Shown one piece after another: positions 1 through 8,552 of a DNA stretch of 64,000 bases. The notes under the pieces were generated by a model. It worked only from the letters and a program-made list of their open reading frames with translations. It was not told the DNA's origin and ran no database searches. The DNA lies in assembly GCA_017621075.1 (NCBI GenBank), contig JAGATV010000058.1, positions 1 through 64,000 on the forward strand. Direction: 5' to 3'. This stretch comes from Lachnospiraceae bacterium. Its GTDB lineage: Bacteria > Bacillota > Clostridia > Lachnospirales > Lachnospiraceae. Position 1 is the stretch's first letter. Every line of letters starts with the position of its first letter. The position numbers and the translations under genes were made by a program.

Positions 1-69
1 ATGCTGCTCCTTCAATGTTTCCAAAAATTTCAACATTTTCTCTCTTTTTATCTGTGATAAATTTGCCAT
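1..69 (-). CDS. Partial ORF, N-terminus only, possibly a DNA methyltransferase
   Basis: An ORF starts at 69 and leaves the window on the left, so only 23 codons are visible (beginning MANLSQIKREKM). It has an excellent AGGAGG ribosome binding site that overlaps the stop codon of the helicase gene, which indicates translational coupling. From memory, the residues resemble the N-termini of adenine-specific (type III Mod-like) DNA methyltransferases of Clostridia. With 23 residues this is a weak suggestion. The reading frame and coupling are certain; the function is not. Confidence 0.6.
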   Translation of the reverse strand, partial: MANLSQIKREKMLKFLETLKEQH

Positions 70-78
70 ATTTTCCTC

Positions 79-2766
79 CTAAAGTGCGTATTGCTTTTTT
101 TCTGTTTTGCTTAAACACAAATGGTTCAAATGACATTTTGAACAGTTTTCTTTATTACATTTTCGCGGCAAATTGTTGTTTCTTATGTTTGCTGCCGCAT
201 TGGTAATTTCTTTCCTAACATCATGAATTACTGTTTCTGTCACCTCTTCTTTTATTCTTTTCTCTGAGTCCAACTGATAGACCTCCATGTAATCTGCCTG
301 TTCCCCAGTTAGCTCCTGATATCCTAACGCATATATTTTTAATTGTTCTTTATTAATTGATTCCACTACTTCCTTGTTCGCAGTTTTGAAATCAACAATC
401 GCTATTTTACCATCCGAATTGAGTTTCTTTACTAAATCAATTCGACCATTTACCCTGACACCATCCCCCATATCTACTTCAACATCAGATTCTGCCATAT
501 AAACATTTTCCATATCATTACGGTTATGTTCCACATAGTTATTAATTGCTCTTGTAACACTCTTATACATATTTTCTTCCAGTTTCGGAGTCGCATATGG
601 AAAGTAAAATGACTCATCTATCATTCTTTTTACATCGTCTTTGGTCAAATCTTCTCCGTTCATCGCCGCAATATGTATATTTTTCACAATTTCATGCAAA
701 ACATTTCCGTATCCAAGTGCCGGTACAATCGGCTGTTCAAATCCATAAAACATAGATAACTTGAATCGATAAGGACATTCAAAATAATCCTCTAGCAAAG
801 AAAAGTTTAAGGAAATCGGCATGCTTTCCTGTTTCATATTTGGTAAATGCTCCGGATCATATTGTATGTTTCCATCATATTTTACTAAATAGGATGATTC
901 CTTTGCTTCTTCCAAAAATGGAGAAATATATTTATCATGACCATTCACCGAACGTGTCAAATATAAATATTTCTTTGCCCTGGTTACCGCTACATAAAAA
1001 AGTTTTCTCTCCTCTTCGATATCCCCTTCAAATCTATCTGCATTTGTTATCCATGATTTATCAATCACATGCCAGATTCCTTTCCCTCCAACCCGCTGTG
1101 CTGGGAAGAAATTTCTATTGAGCTGTGGAATAAATACTGCTGCAAACTCCAATCCTTTGGACTGGTGTACGGTCATAATACTAACCGCATCCGGTTTTGC
1201 GTAGGAATTGGTCATATATCCTTCTGGATAATATTGTGATGCCGTATATTTTAGAAAAGAACAAAAGTTATTGAGTTTTGTTCTTGGTTTAAGCGTATAA
1301 TTAATAATCTCATAATCTGCAATAACCTGACTAAATTTTCCCAAGTTATACATAATCACTTCTGTTTCATTTCTACCATCCTCTGTTAAAGAAATACGCC
1401 GAAGGAATTCATGATAAATAGCCTGTATATTAAATTCAGAATATAGCTTTATTTCTTTTACATCAATAGTTGCCAAATACTGCATTGCATCTGCTACCTC
1501 TTTTTTATCAAGAGGATAGTCTATCTGCAACCATCTTTCAAAAAGCTCCGTTGCAGGAATATCGCCATTTAAATAATCAAAAATTCCCTTTGCTGCGTTA
1601 CATTCTTTTGTCTCAAATAAATCATTCACACCTTCTACAACAAATGGAATATCATATGCCTCCAATACTTCGGCAATTTTCCCGCTGACTTTTCTTTTTC
1701 GCAGCAATATTGCGATTTCTGAATAAGGAATACCTATTTCATGAAGTTTCATAATTCTCCGGGCTATAAATGTAAATTCATCTTCCATGTCCGAATATTC
1801 CTCATATGCTATGTCTCCTATGTCATATTTCGTCTTGCAACCTGAAGTCATTGTTTTGAGCAACCGCCTGTCATTATTTACTATTATTCTTCTTGCCACG
1901 TCAACGATGCCTTCCGTACTTCGATAATCCTTATCCAATACGATGTATTTTTTTATATTGTACCTTTCCTTAAATGTAAGGATGTTTTGAGGATCACTTC
2001 CTCTAAATTGATAAATTGTCTGGTCATCATCACCAACAACACAGATATTCGCACCAAATCCCTTTAATATTTCTATCAACTTTTCTTGTATAGGATTTGT
2101 GTCCTGATATTCATCAACCGTTAAATACTTCACTTTATTTTTTATAGCTTCAGCAAATTCACAGTTTGTTTCAAGTTGATTTATCATCTCTCGAAGAATC
2201 AAGGAATAATCAAATTTCTTTTCTTCATACATTTTATTGCGATATTTCTCAAAAGCAATACGAGTCTTCTCATCCCACTTATCCTGCTCAAACCAGTTTT
2301 CATTCAATACACTCATAACTGAGATAAATAAAGAAGTTTCTACATACTTCTTCAACTCCAAATCCTGCATACCACATTCTTCATAGTATCTCTCTACAAA
2401 TAACTTAGTTTGTATCTCATCTAATACAGTAAACTTCTGAAACTCAGGTATGTAATCTTGCAACATTCTTATGCAAAAACCATGAATTGTTCCAACATAC
2501 ATATGTGCGAATCCTTTTGTATGCCCTAATACAGATTTTCCATAAGCATTAATACGACCTTTTAATTCTTCCGCCGCTTTCTTTGTAAACGTAAATGCTA
2601 CTATATTCTCAGGCAATACACCCGGATTTAACTTAAGAATATTCACAATTCTTCTTGTTACAACACCGGTTTTTCCAGCTCCAGCATAGGCGATAATTTC
2701 TAAATCATCGTCTATTGTTTCAACCGCTTCTCTCTGTCTTTCTGAAAGACCTTCAAATATATCCAT
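79..2766 (-). CDS. UvrD/AddAB-like helicase fused to a PD-(D/E)XK nuclease
   Basis: This 895-residue superfamily 1 helicase has a Walker A motif (AYAGAGKTG, residues 26-34), motif II VDEYQDT near 215, a GDDDQTIYQFRG motif near 245, MTVHQSKGLEF near 570 and FYVAVTRAK near 640. The C-terminal third is a RecB-type nuclease with GRIDLV and IVDFKT motifs. An upstream ECPYRF cysteine and a terminal cysteine cluster (870, 875, 878, 884) look like the 4Fe-4S clasp of AddB/Cas4-type nucleases. It would unwind and cut DNA. It lies downstream of a small Xre regulator and is translationally coupled to the ORF at 69. A genomic-island location with this partner arrangement suggests a defence or restriction role rather than housekeeping recombination, but that is inference. 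Confidence 0.85.
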   Translation of the reverse strand: MDIFEGLSERQREAVETIDDDLEIIAYAGAGKTGVVTRRIVNILKLNPGVLPENIVAFTFTKKAAEELKGRINAYGKSVLGHTKGFAHMYVGTIHGFCIRMLQDYIPEFQKFTVLDEIQTKLFVERYYEECGMQDLELKKYVETSLFISVMSVLNENWFEQDKWDEKTRIAFEKYRNKMYEEKKFDYSLILREMINQLETNCEFAEAIKNKVKYLTVDEYQDTNPIQEKLIEILKGFGANICVVGDDDQTIYQFRGSDPQNILTFKERYNIKKYIVLDKDYRSTEGIVDVARRIIVNNDRRLLKTMTSGCKTKYDIGDIAYEEYSDMEDEFTFIARRIMKLHEIGIPYSEIAILLRKRKVSGKIAEVLEAYDIPFVVEGVNDLFETKECNAAKGIFDYLNGDIPATELFERWLQIDYPLDKKEVADAMQYLATIDVKEIKLYSEFNIQAIYHEFLRRISLTEDGRNETEVIMYNLGKFSQVIADYEIINYTLKPRTKLNNFCSFLKYTASQYYPEGYMTNSYAKPDAVSIMTVHQSKGLEFAAVFIPQLNRNFFPAQRVGGKGIWHVIDKSWITNADRFEGDIEEERKLFYVAVTRAKKYLYLTRSVNGHDKYISPFLEEAKESSYLVKYDGNIQYDPEHLPNMKQESMPISLNFSLLEDYFECPYRFKLSMFYGFEQPIVPALGYGNVLHEIVKNIHIAAMNGEDLTKDDVKRMIDESFYFPYATPKLEENMYKSVTRAINNYVEHNRNDMENVYMAESDVEVDMGDGVRVNGRIDLVKKLNSDGKIAIVDFKTANKEVVESINKEQLKIYALGYQELTGEQADYMEVYQLDSEKRIKEEVTETVIHDVRKEITNAAANIRNNNLPRKCNKENCSKCHLNHLCLSKTEKKQYAL

Positions 2767-2852
2767 ACAAAGTGCCCCTTTCTCAAAAAACGGATTTAAA
2801 CCAAACTACATAACATATCTTATTAAACTGCTTGTCCCATAATCCGTACTCG

Positions 2853-3080
2853 CTACCTGTCACCCGTTGATTCTTCTTTATCCGGAACATACTCCATAAT
2901 CTCGCCATAATCCGTCCCTAATGTTTTACATATTTTATCTAAAATAGGCATAGCAACATATTCATTTTTTCCAAGCTTTGTCATGGTATTAGGTGCTATT
3001 TCTGCTTTTTTTCTCAAATCCGCTCTGCTCATTTCTTTTTCGGCTAATTTTATCCACAATCGCTTATATGATACTGCCAT
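2853..3080 (-). CDS. Small Xre-family HTH regulator
   Basis: This protein has 75 residues and is almost entirely one Cro/C1-type helix-turn-helix domain (MSRADLRKKAEIAPNTM region). I chose the ATG at 3080 because GGAGG sits seven bases upstream; an in-frame start 30 bases further up has no such site. A promoter is seen at 3126-3154. The gene lies 86 bp upstream of the helicase-nuclease on the same strand, so it probably heads that operon and may repress it. Many small regulators of this type control cargo in mobile elements. Confidence 0.8.
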   Translation of the reverse strand: MAVSYKRLWIKLAEKEMSRADLRKKAEIAPNTMTKLGKNEYVAMPILDKICKTLGTDYGEIMEYVPDKEESTGDR

Positions 3081-3125
3081 TGCTAATCCTCCATATAAAA
3101 TTTCATTCAAACAATTCTATATCAC

Positions 3126-3154
3126 ATCATACCATATATCTAATGTTTTCTCAA
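3126..3154 (-). promoter_or_regulatory. Sigma-A-type promoter for the Xre/helicase operon
   Basis: TTGAGA (3149-3154) and TATGAT (3126-3131) are separated by exactly 17 bp on the minus strand, about 45 bp upstream of the Xre start codon. Confidence 0.6.
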
Positions 3155-3251
3155 TATTTTTTCGCACGTTCTCGCGACTTTCTATACTTCCTTCAATAGC
3201 CAATATTTCGATTTGTGAATCAATATTTTTCTATCTAATACATAACTGGAA

Positions 3252-3280
3252 GGGGCAGAGGAATTACCTTCCTCTGCCCC
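3252..3280 (-). terminator. Strong hairpin at the end of the relaxase gene
   Basis: A perfect 12-bp stem (GGGGCAGAGGAA and its complement) with a 5-base loop covers the last codons and stop of the relaxase gene. The run of T expected after an intrinsic terminator is poor, so it may be a weak terminator or an mRNA-stabilising hairpin. Confidence 0.5.
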
Positions 3281-5033
3281 TATTCCACATCTTATCTTCT
3301 GCTTTATCTTTACCAGCATCTCTACCAACACTCTCATCATAAATTCTCTGGAATTCCTCATACATTTCGTTTCCATCCAGCTTTATCCCCAGCCTTTTCA
3401 TTACATCCGAGAACAACCATATGCTTCCACTAACATCAGCAATATCAAATCCGAATATATCAGCCTTAACAGAATCACTAATATTCTCATAACCACCAAG
3501 CTCTGATATCCTCCTGACAATCCAGCCAGCTTTGTCCACAGACACTTTTTCTTCAGATTCCATAAATTCACTTTTACCTGTTACATCAGTAATATCTTCA
3601 TCCATTCTTGCCGTATTTACATCAGACACATTACGAATATCTGGCATTACAGACGTATCGTTCTGATTATTGTCTGGATTCATTGCCTCAACATTCGTCT
3701 CCGGCTCAACAGCCACATCTTTCTCTGACACAGCCTCCTTTTCCATCCCCGGTATCTCAATATCCCTGTCTGCAACGATTTCTTCTTTCCCAGACACCGC
3801 ATAATAAGCCGTATACAAATCTTCTTTTATAATGCCATCAGCAAGCTGTATCTGTCTCTTAATATCCTTTTTCTCCTGCTTCAGTTCATCCAGTTCTTCC
3901 TGCACTTCCACATGCCATATCTCATATTCCCGATACTGCTCTTCATTCTTAATACTGCGTTTCCGGCTTGAGCTTTCTCTGTATATCTCCTTCTGTCTGT
4001 CCTCAATCTGCTGAATCTTTTCTTTCTGCTCACCTATGAAATCCACAAGCTCCACAACACTTTTGATGTCATTATTTACAAGTAGCAGATATTCGTCCTG
4101 TAACTGATGAAACCTTTTCAAATCCTCTGTATACTTTGCTCCACCAACCTCAAAACGCTTCTGCTCTACAATCCTTAATCTGTATAGCTTTGCATAAAAT
4201 TTCTTCTGATATGGTGACAGCTTCGCTCTGTGCAATCCCATGATATCCGACGAATAAAAGTAAGGCTTTGCCATCCAAGGCATATCCACATGATGCCTTA
4301 ACGTCTCCTCTGAAAACATCTCGTCCAGCTTTGCCAGTTTATGATAATACTGAAATCCCGGTGCCTGCACTTCCATCCACGCATCTTTCTTGAATACATA
4401 TCCCAACCGTTTCATCAGATATTTAAAATGATCCACATTCCCTGCTGCATATGCACACATCTTGGCATCACGAAGAATATTTTCTTTCATGGACATTTCT
4501 CTTTCCCACTTGTCCCTGCTGATATTCTTCGGGTTCCTACTGTACTCTGCTGGCATTATGGAAAGTCCAAGTTCATCACAATATTTATTTGTAATAGGCT
4601 GGAGATGATTCTTCCAGTTGCCTTTCGGTGAATTGTATTTCTTGCCCGTCGTCATGCTGACGCTATTCCAGATCAGATGTCCATGCATATGCTCCCTGTC
4701 AGTATGAACCGCATACACAGCCTCATAATCATCACCAAGCACATCCTTCGCAAAGTGCTCCAGCACATACATTGCCTGCTCTGCCGTCACTTCTTCTTCC
4801 GGTGAAAACGATATGATCACATGATAGCCCTGCCTTTTACCTGTTTTATGAAATATATTTTTCGTCTCTTCCATCTGCTCAAATGCTGTATCCGGCAGGC
4901 AGTTAATACCGCCCACCAATACACATTCTTCTGTCTTATCTGGATTCTGAATATATTCCAAAGCATTCTTCAGGTGTGATGCCGGATTTCTGCCTTCCGA
5001 TTCCATGATATTTAGGATCTTTGTAATCGCCAT
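3264..5033 (-). CDS. Relaxase / mobilization nuclease (MobA/VirD2 type)
   Basis: This 589-residue protein nicks the transfer origin and leads the strand during conjugative mobilization. The N-terminal relaxase domain carries the metal-binding histidine motif (H110, then HMHGH at 115-119). The middle contains long Lys/Glu-rich helices (about 330-400), and the C-terminus is acidic. The start overlaps the end of the MobC-like gene by 22 bases, so the two are co-translated. No transfer ATPase or secretion genes are near, so it would need a helper conjugative element. Confidence 0.9.
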   Translation of the reverse strand: MAITKILNIMESEGRNPASHLKNALEYIQNPDKTEECVLVGGINCLPDTAFEQMEETKNIFHKTGKRQGYHVIISFSPEEEVTAEQAMYVLEHFAKDVLGDDYEAVYAVHTDREHMHGHLIWNSVSMTTGKKYNSPKGNWKNHLQPITNKYCDELGLSIMPAEYSRNPKNISRDKWEREMSMKENILRDAKMCAYAAGNVDHFKYLMKRLGYVFKKDAWMEVQAPGFQYYHKLAKLDEMFSEETLRHHVDMPWMAKPYFYSSDIMGLHRAKLSPYQKKFYAKLYRLRIVEQKRFEVGGAKYTEDLKRFHQLQDEYLLLVNNDIKSVVELVDFIGEQKEKIQQIEDRQKEIYRESSSRKRSIKNEEQYREYEIWHVEVQEELDELKQEKKDIKRQIQLADGIIKEDLYTAYYAVSGKEEIVADRDIEIPGMEKEAVSEKDVAVEPETNVEAMNPDNNQNDTSVMPDIRNVSDVNTARMDEDITDVTGKSEFMESEEKVSVDKAGWIVRRISELGGYENISDSVKADIFGFDIADVSGSIWLFSDVMKRLGIKLDGNEMYEEFQRIYDESVGRDAGKDKAEDKMWNRGRGR

Positions 5034-5374
5034 ACTTCCAGCACCTCCCCGAATGTTTTCTTTACATCATCCAGACTGCTCTGCAGTTTATCAATATCGC
5101 TGTAATATAACTTTCCCTGTGAATTACCAAGCTTTACTGCCTGATTAATATTATTTGCAATACCGGCAATAACACGGATTACTCTTGCCCTGTCCTCTGG
5201 ATAACTTGTATCAATGTTGCCGCCTGTCCGGATCAATTCTCTTATATAGGCACTTGCTGTCATTCCGGTTCGTTTAAGTGCCGCTTTCAGAATATCCATA
5301 TCTTTCTCTGACAGCTTTACCGATATCTTATAATCTTTCCTGTCAGACTTGTATCTTCTCTTTCCATCTGCCAT
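5012..5374 (-). CDS. MobC-like relaxosome accessory protein
   Basis: This 120-residue protein starts with a basic stretch followed by a ribbon-helix-helix-like segment (KISVKLSEKDMDILKAAL and TASAYIRELI). The second half, with NINQAVKLGN, is typical of MobC/relaxosome proteins that bind the origin of transfer and assist the relaxase. A GGGGAG ribosome binding site precedes the ATG. It overlaps the relaxase gene downstream and follows the structured non-coding region that probably contains oriT. Confidence 0.85.
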   Translation of the reverse strand: MADGKRRYKSDRKDYKISVKLSEKDMDILKAALKRTGMTASAYIRELIRTGGNIDTSYPEDRARVIRVIAGIANNINQAVKLGNSQGKLYYSDIDKLQSSLDDVKKTFGEVLEVWRLQRS

Positions 5375-5438
5375 GCGTTTCTCCCCTTTCGTAATTTTTC
5401 AATGCTGTATCAAACCACTCTCTTTTTATCTGTACCAT
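5343..5438 (-). CDS. Possible 31-residue leader ORF overlapping mobC
   Basis: An ORF starting at 5438 (MVQIKREWFDTALKNY) is preceded by an AAGGAT sequence and overlaps the first codons of the MobC-like gene in another frame. It could be a coupling peptide for mobC translation. The longer upstream extension of this frame runs through repeats and hairpins and is probably not translated. I do not recognise the peptide. Confidence 0.25.
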   Translation of the reverse strand: MVQIKREWFDTALKNYERGETHGRWKEKIQV

Positions 5439-5487
5439 TGCTTTTTCATCCTTTCTTAAAATAGTGTCCACTGGTTTTGCAAGATGC

Positions 5488-5508
5488 GGAAAAGGTCGGA
5501 CCTTTTCC
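5488..5508. other. Candidate oriT inverted repeat
   Basis: A perfect 9-bp inverted repeat (GGAAAAGGT / ACCTTTTCC) with a 3-base spacer lies about 115 bp upstream of mobC. Inverted repeats of this size next to mob genes are typical of nick regions. The nick site itself cannot be assigned by eye. Confidence 0.45.
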
Positions 5509-5582
5509 CGAAAAAATATAAACGCATCAGCGTTTACATAATTTTCCGTCTTGGCAGGAGCACCTGCACCCTGTATATGATA

Positions 5583-5606
5583 TGTGGTGGTTAATGTACC
5601 ACCACA
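5583..5606. other. Second inverted repeat in the mob leader
   Basis: A perfect 9-bp inverted repeat (TGTGGTGGT / ACCACCACA) with a 6-base spacer lies 75 bp from the first one. It may belong to oriT or be an operator or mRNA hairpin for the mob operon. Confidence 0.45.
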
Positions 5607-5618
5607 ATTACTGATATA

Positions 5619-5817
5619 GTGGCGCTTTTTGCCGTCACTTTGCTGTTTTGACGGCTCTTTTTGCCCCCACTTTTCCATTTTGACGGCACTTTTTGCCTCC
5701 ACACTTTTTCGGCTCTGTTTTGTGCGGGGGCGCTTTCTGCCCCCACTTTGTGGTTTTGGGGGCGCTTACTGCCCCCATTTGCACGTTTTGGGGGCGCTTT
5801 TTGCCCCCACACTGGTT
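5619..5817. repeat. Array of six GC-rich hairpin repeats
   Basis: Six imperfect direct repeats, about 31-37 bp apart, share a core read on the plus strand as GGGGGCGCTTTTTGCCCCCA followed by a short TTTTG-containing spacer. Each core is itself an inverted repeat (GGGGGC / GCCCCC around a short T-rich loop). The three units nearest the HTH gene are almost perfect; the three nearest mobC have decayed to forms such as GACGGC / GCCCCC. The array lies between the small HTH gene and the mob genes, so it would be in the mob leader. Function unknown: iterons, protein-binding sites or an attenuator are possible. Confidence 0.85.
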
Positions 5818-5821
5818 TCGC

Positions 5822-6217
5822 TTATTTAGTTGTCTCTTTTACCATTACATCTGCATCCGACATCACATTTTCTGCTATCTCAGCACCATATCCCGGCAAT
5901 CCCTTTGTTTCAGGCTGTATATCCACTTCATCCTGTTCACTTATCACAGAATCCCCAACTGCAGTTTCATAATCCTTTTCTTCTGCAACCTTGCTACTGT
6001 TACGCTGCGGCTCATAATCCGGATTGTAATAATCTTCGTAGCCATAGATTTTCTGTTCAAAGTACTTCCGTGGGCATTTGCCCCGCATGGTGAAATAGCC
6101 TTTTGCCTCAAGCTCTGCATTATATTCCTTTATAATTGCATATGCCTTTGTCATCCCGATACCAAGCATCTGGCTTATCTCTCCTGCATCTATGAATGCT
6201 TCCTTTATACCTTTCAT
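5822..6217 (-). CDS. Small HTH DNA-binding protein of the mobile element
   Basis: This 131-residue protein has an N-terminal helix-turn-helix of the excisionase/MerR-like kind (AGEISQMLGIGMTKAYAII), then a basic beta-wing segment (GYFTMRGKCPRKYFEQKIYG). The C-terminal half is acidic and low in complexity. Proteins with this N-terminus are common in Firmicute mobilizable elements next to relaxase genes, where they act in excision, replication or mob regulation; which one applies here is not visible. GGAGG lies ahead of the ATG. The hairpin repeat array begins directly after its stop codon. Confidence 0.7.
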   Translation of the reverse strand: MKGIKEAFIDAGEISQMLGIGMTKAYAIIKEYNAELEAKGYFTMRGKCPRKYFEQKIYGYEDYYNPDYEPQRNSSKVAEEKDYETAVGDSVISEQDEVDIQPETKGLPGYGAEIAENVMSDADVMVKETTK

Positions 6218-6312
6218 GCAGCTCCTCCTTTCATAAATTGTTATTTTAAATACGTGTTTTCACAAAGCAACTATCCTGTTCTTTATTTATTCCGTATTTT
6301 TAGTTCGTGTTT

Positions 6313-6341
6313 ATCTTAATATCCTTTTCAAAATTTGTCAA
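6313..6341 (-). promoter_or_regulatory. Sigma-A-type promoter for the HTH/mob operon
   Basis: TTGACA (6336-6341) and TAAGAT (6313-6318) with a 17-bp spacer on the minus strand, about 95 bp upstream of the HTH gene. Confidence 0.6.
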
Positions 6342-6377
6342 TAGAACTTTTTATAATTACGCACTTGCAATTCGTTT

Positions 6378-6413
6378 TTATTTATGATAAAGTAATCATA
6401 CAATCATAAATAA
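6378..6413. promoter_or_regulatory. 11-bp inverted repeat, likely operator upstream of the Xre regulator
   Basis: TTATTTATGAT (6378-6388) and its exact complement ATCATAAATAA (6403-6413) are 14 bp apart. They overlap a plus-strand promoter (TTGCAA at 6365-6370, 17 bp, TAAAGT at 6388-6393). The site lies between two divergent genes and is a good candidate for the binding site of the Xre regulator at 6500. Confidence 0.55.
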
Positions 6414-6499
6414 GTCACTTACTGATACGTATTTCATTTAACATCAATCTGATACGCATCTTTATAACGGACTATTTCATATAAAGGAGGGTGAACAGA

Positions 6500-7096
6500 A
6501 TGGCTTTCTCTGATTCCATTAAACTTACTATGTCTTCTCCTGAGGAAATCGGAAAGGCAATACAGAAGCAGCGCAGGGCACAGAAGATCACGCAAAAGGA
6601 GTTTGCACAGCGTCTGGGGAAATCAGAACGTACTATCCAGAAATATGAATCTGGTGAAATACTATTAAAGATAGATGTTTTAAAGCAGATTGCTAATGAA
6701 TTAAATGTTCCATGGCAGGAGCTTTTATTTGCAAAAGATACTAATACTCCAAAAGATAATACGACCGCTGAATATCCGGCATATGAATTCCACACTATGT
6801 CAGATGTAATCAATGCTCTCTTTGCCATAACTGAACTTACTGATTTTTCATTTGAGCTGACCAACACCAAACCTCCTGAAAATCCCGAATGGACTGCCGG
6901 GATCAAGGTTAATGGCAAAGGCAATGGAAAATATGATGCAGACTTCTGTCTCTTTATGGAAAACTGGATAGCAAAGAAGAATATGCTTCAGACAGGAAAA
7001 ATTTCAAAAGAAAAGTTTGATTCATGGAAATCAGATATGTTGGCATATTATAAGGATTCCAGACTGGATAATGAAGCCGATTCAAAAACTGAATAA
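6500..7096 (+). CDS. Xre-family transcriptional regulator
   Basis: This 198-residue protein has a Cro/C1-type helix-turn-helix at about residues 13-70 (GKAIQKQRRAQKITQKEFAQ, then GKSERTIQKYESG). The C-terminal domain of about 100 residues is not recognised. I chose the ATG at 6500 because AAAGGAGG lies nine bases upstream, while the GTG at 6491 directly touches it. The gene is divergent from the HTH/mob operon and upstream of the integrase, so it probably controls mobility functions. Confidence 0.8.
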   Translation: MAFSDSIKLTMSSPEEIGKAIQKQRRAQKITQKEFAQRLGKSERTIQKYESGEILLKIDVLKQIANELNVPWQELLFAKDTNTPKDNTTAEYPAYEFHTMSDVINALFAITELTDFSFELTNTKPPENPEWTAGIKVNGKGNGKYDADFCLFMENWIAKKNMLQTGKISKEKFDSWKSDMLAYYKDSRLDNEADSKTE

Positions 7097-7272
7097 TTGC
7101 AGACTTACACCTTTAGTAAAGAAAAAGCTCCGGCACACTCCTTCTCGCAAAAGGAATGACCGAAGCTATGTAAGTGATTGACCCGAAGGCTTTATAATCA
7201 CCCTGAACAAGTAGATTATATCATAGCCTTTTGATGATTGCACAACAATTTTACAAAAAGGAGATGATATTT

Positions 7273-8526
7273 ATGCCAGCTTACAAAGATGAAAAAACTG
7301 GTAAATGGTTCGCCAAGTTCTATTATACGAACTGGCAGGGAATCAAGAAACAGAAGTGGAAAAGAGGCTTCACCACCAAAAAGGAAGCTTTAGGATTTGA
7401 AAGGGATTTTCTGGAAAAGCAGTCTGCCAATCCTGACATGACATTTCAAAACCTCTATGAAATTTATATGGAGGATATGGCTGCAAGACTTAAGCAGTCA
7501 ACTCTTCTGACAAAAAAGACGGTACTACAGACGCATATTCTTCCATTCTTCGGTAACAAACCGATAAATGAAATCAAAGCCTCTGATGTACGAAGATGGC
7601 AGGCGAAGCTTATGAGTTCGCCGAATAATTACTCCCAGACCTATCTGAAAAAGATTAATACGGAGCTTAACAGCATCATCAATTACGCCAAGCGATTCTA
7701 TGATCTCAACACCAATCCCTGCGGCAAGGCAGGTACCATTGGAAAGGCTAAAGCAGAGGAAATGGATTACTGGACTTATGATGAATATATTGCTTTCAGG
7801 GAAGGGGTAAAAGATAAGCCATTATCATATATCTGCTTTGAAGTCCTATACTGGACAGGTATGCGAGAAGGTGAATTGCTTGCTCTATCACCTGCTGATA
7901 TTGACCTTGATAACAAGCTAATTTCCATCAACAGAACATATCAGCGGATAGGCGGAAAAAATGTATTTACATCACCTAAGACAAGAAAAAGCAAGAGGAA
8001 GATTCCGATTCCGGATTTTCTCTGCCAGGAACTATCAGACTATATCCAGTCAAGATATATGCTTGATGCAGACGAAAGGCTGTTCCCGGTAACAAAATCA
8101 TATCTCTCACACGAGATGATAAGAGGTTGCAAAAACACAGGTATAAAGAAAATACGAATCCACGATATCAGGCATTCGCACGCCAGTTTACTTATTAATC
8201 AGGGCTGTGATGCCTTAATGTTAGCAGACAGGCTCGGACACGAGAAAGTATCCACAACACTTAACACATACTCCCATCTGTTTCCACATAAACAGCAGGA
8301 GCTTGTGCATAGTCTGGAATCATTGCAGGCGACAGATTCGCCAACAACACCTGAACCACCATCTGATAACCCTCTGCTTGAAGCCGCAGGTATCACCTGT
8401 GAAGTATCTCAGACTCAGGACAACGGCTCAGATGTAACAATACGACCTCAGTTTGGACCTGCGTTAGTACCACCAAATACCGCATCAGGGAAAATCATCC
8501 AGATGCCACAAAGAAAAATCATTTAA
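7273..8526 (+). CDS. Tyrosine recombinase / integrase
   Basis: This 417-residue phage-type integrase integrates and excises the element. There is an N-terminal AP2-like arm-binding segment (residues 1-45), a SAM-like core-binding domain (about 55-155) and a C-terminal catalytic domain. The catalytic residues are visible: R in GMREGEL, K in the SPKTRKSKRK beta-hairpin, HDIRHSH (HxxR), H in LGHEKV and the Tyr nucleophile in NTYSHL. The start at 7273 has AAAGGAGATG upstream. It lies next to the 3' end of guaA, the presumed attachment site, like Tn5801-type integrases. The C-terminus after the catalytic Tyr is long (about 75 residues). Confidence 0.95.
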   Translation: MPAYKDEKTGKWFAKFYYTNWQGIKKQKWKRGFTTKKEALGFERDFLEKQSANPDMTFQNLYEIYMEDMAARLKQSTLLTKKTVLQTHILPFFGNKPINEIKASDVRRWQAKLMSSPNNYSQTYLKKINTELNSIINYAKRFYDLNTNPCGKAGTIGKAKAEEMDYWTYDEYIAFREGVKDKPLSYICFEVLYWTGMREGELLALSPADIDLDNKLISINRTYQRIGGKNVFTSPKTRKSKRKIPIPDFLCQELSDYIQSRYMLDADERLFPVTKSYLSHEMIRGCKNTGIKKIRIHDIRHSHASLLINQGCDALMLADRLGHEKVSTTLNTYSHLFPHKQQELVHSLESLQATDSPTTPEPPSDNPLLEAAGITCEVSQTQDNGSDVTIRPQFGPALVPPNTASGKIIQMPQRKII

Positions 8527-8552
8527 AAGAAATCCAGCAGTCATCAGGGTTT

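Noticed and set aside
3100..3120. Possible left attachment copy: ATTCAAAC followed by TCTAT, partly like the guaA end
   Set aside because: Only eight contiguous bases match, and it lies inside the promoter region of the Xre gene; probably chance.
5591..5812. 73-codon minus-strand ORF through the hairpin repeats
   Set aside because: Its translation only mirrors the DNA repeat (GGxKxP-type periodicity) and it has no ribosome binding site; more likely a non-coding array.
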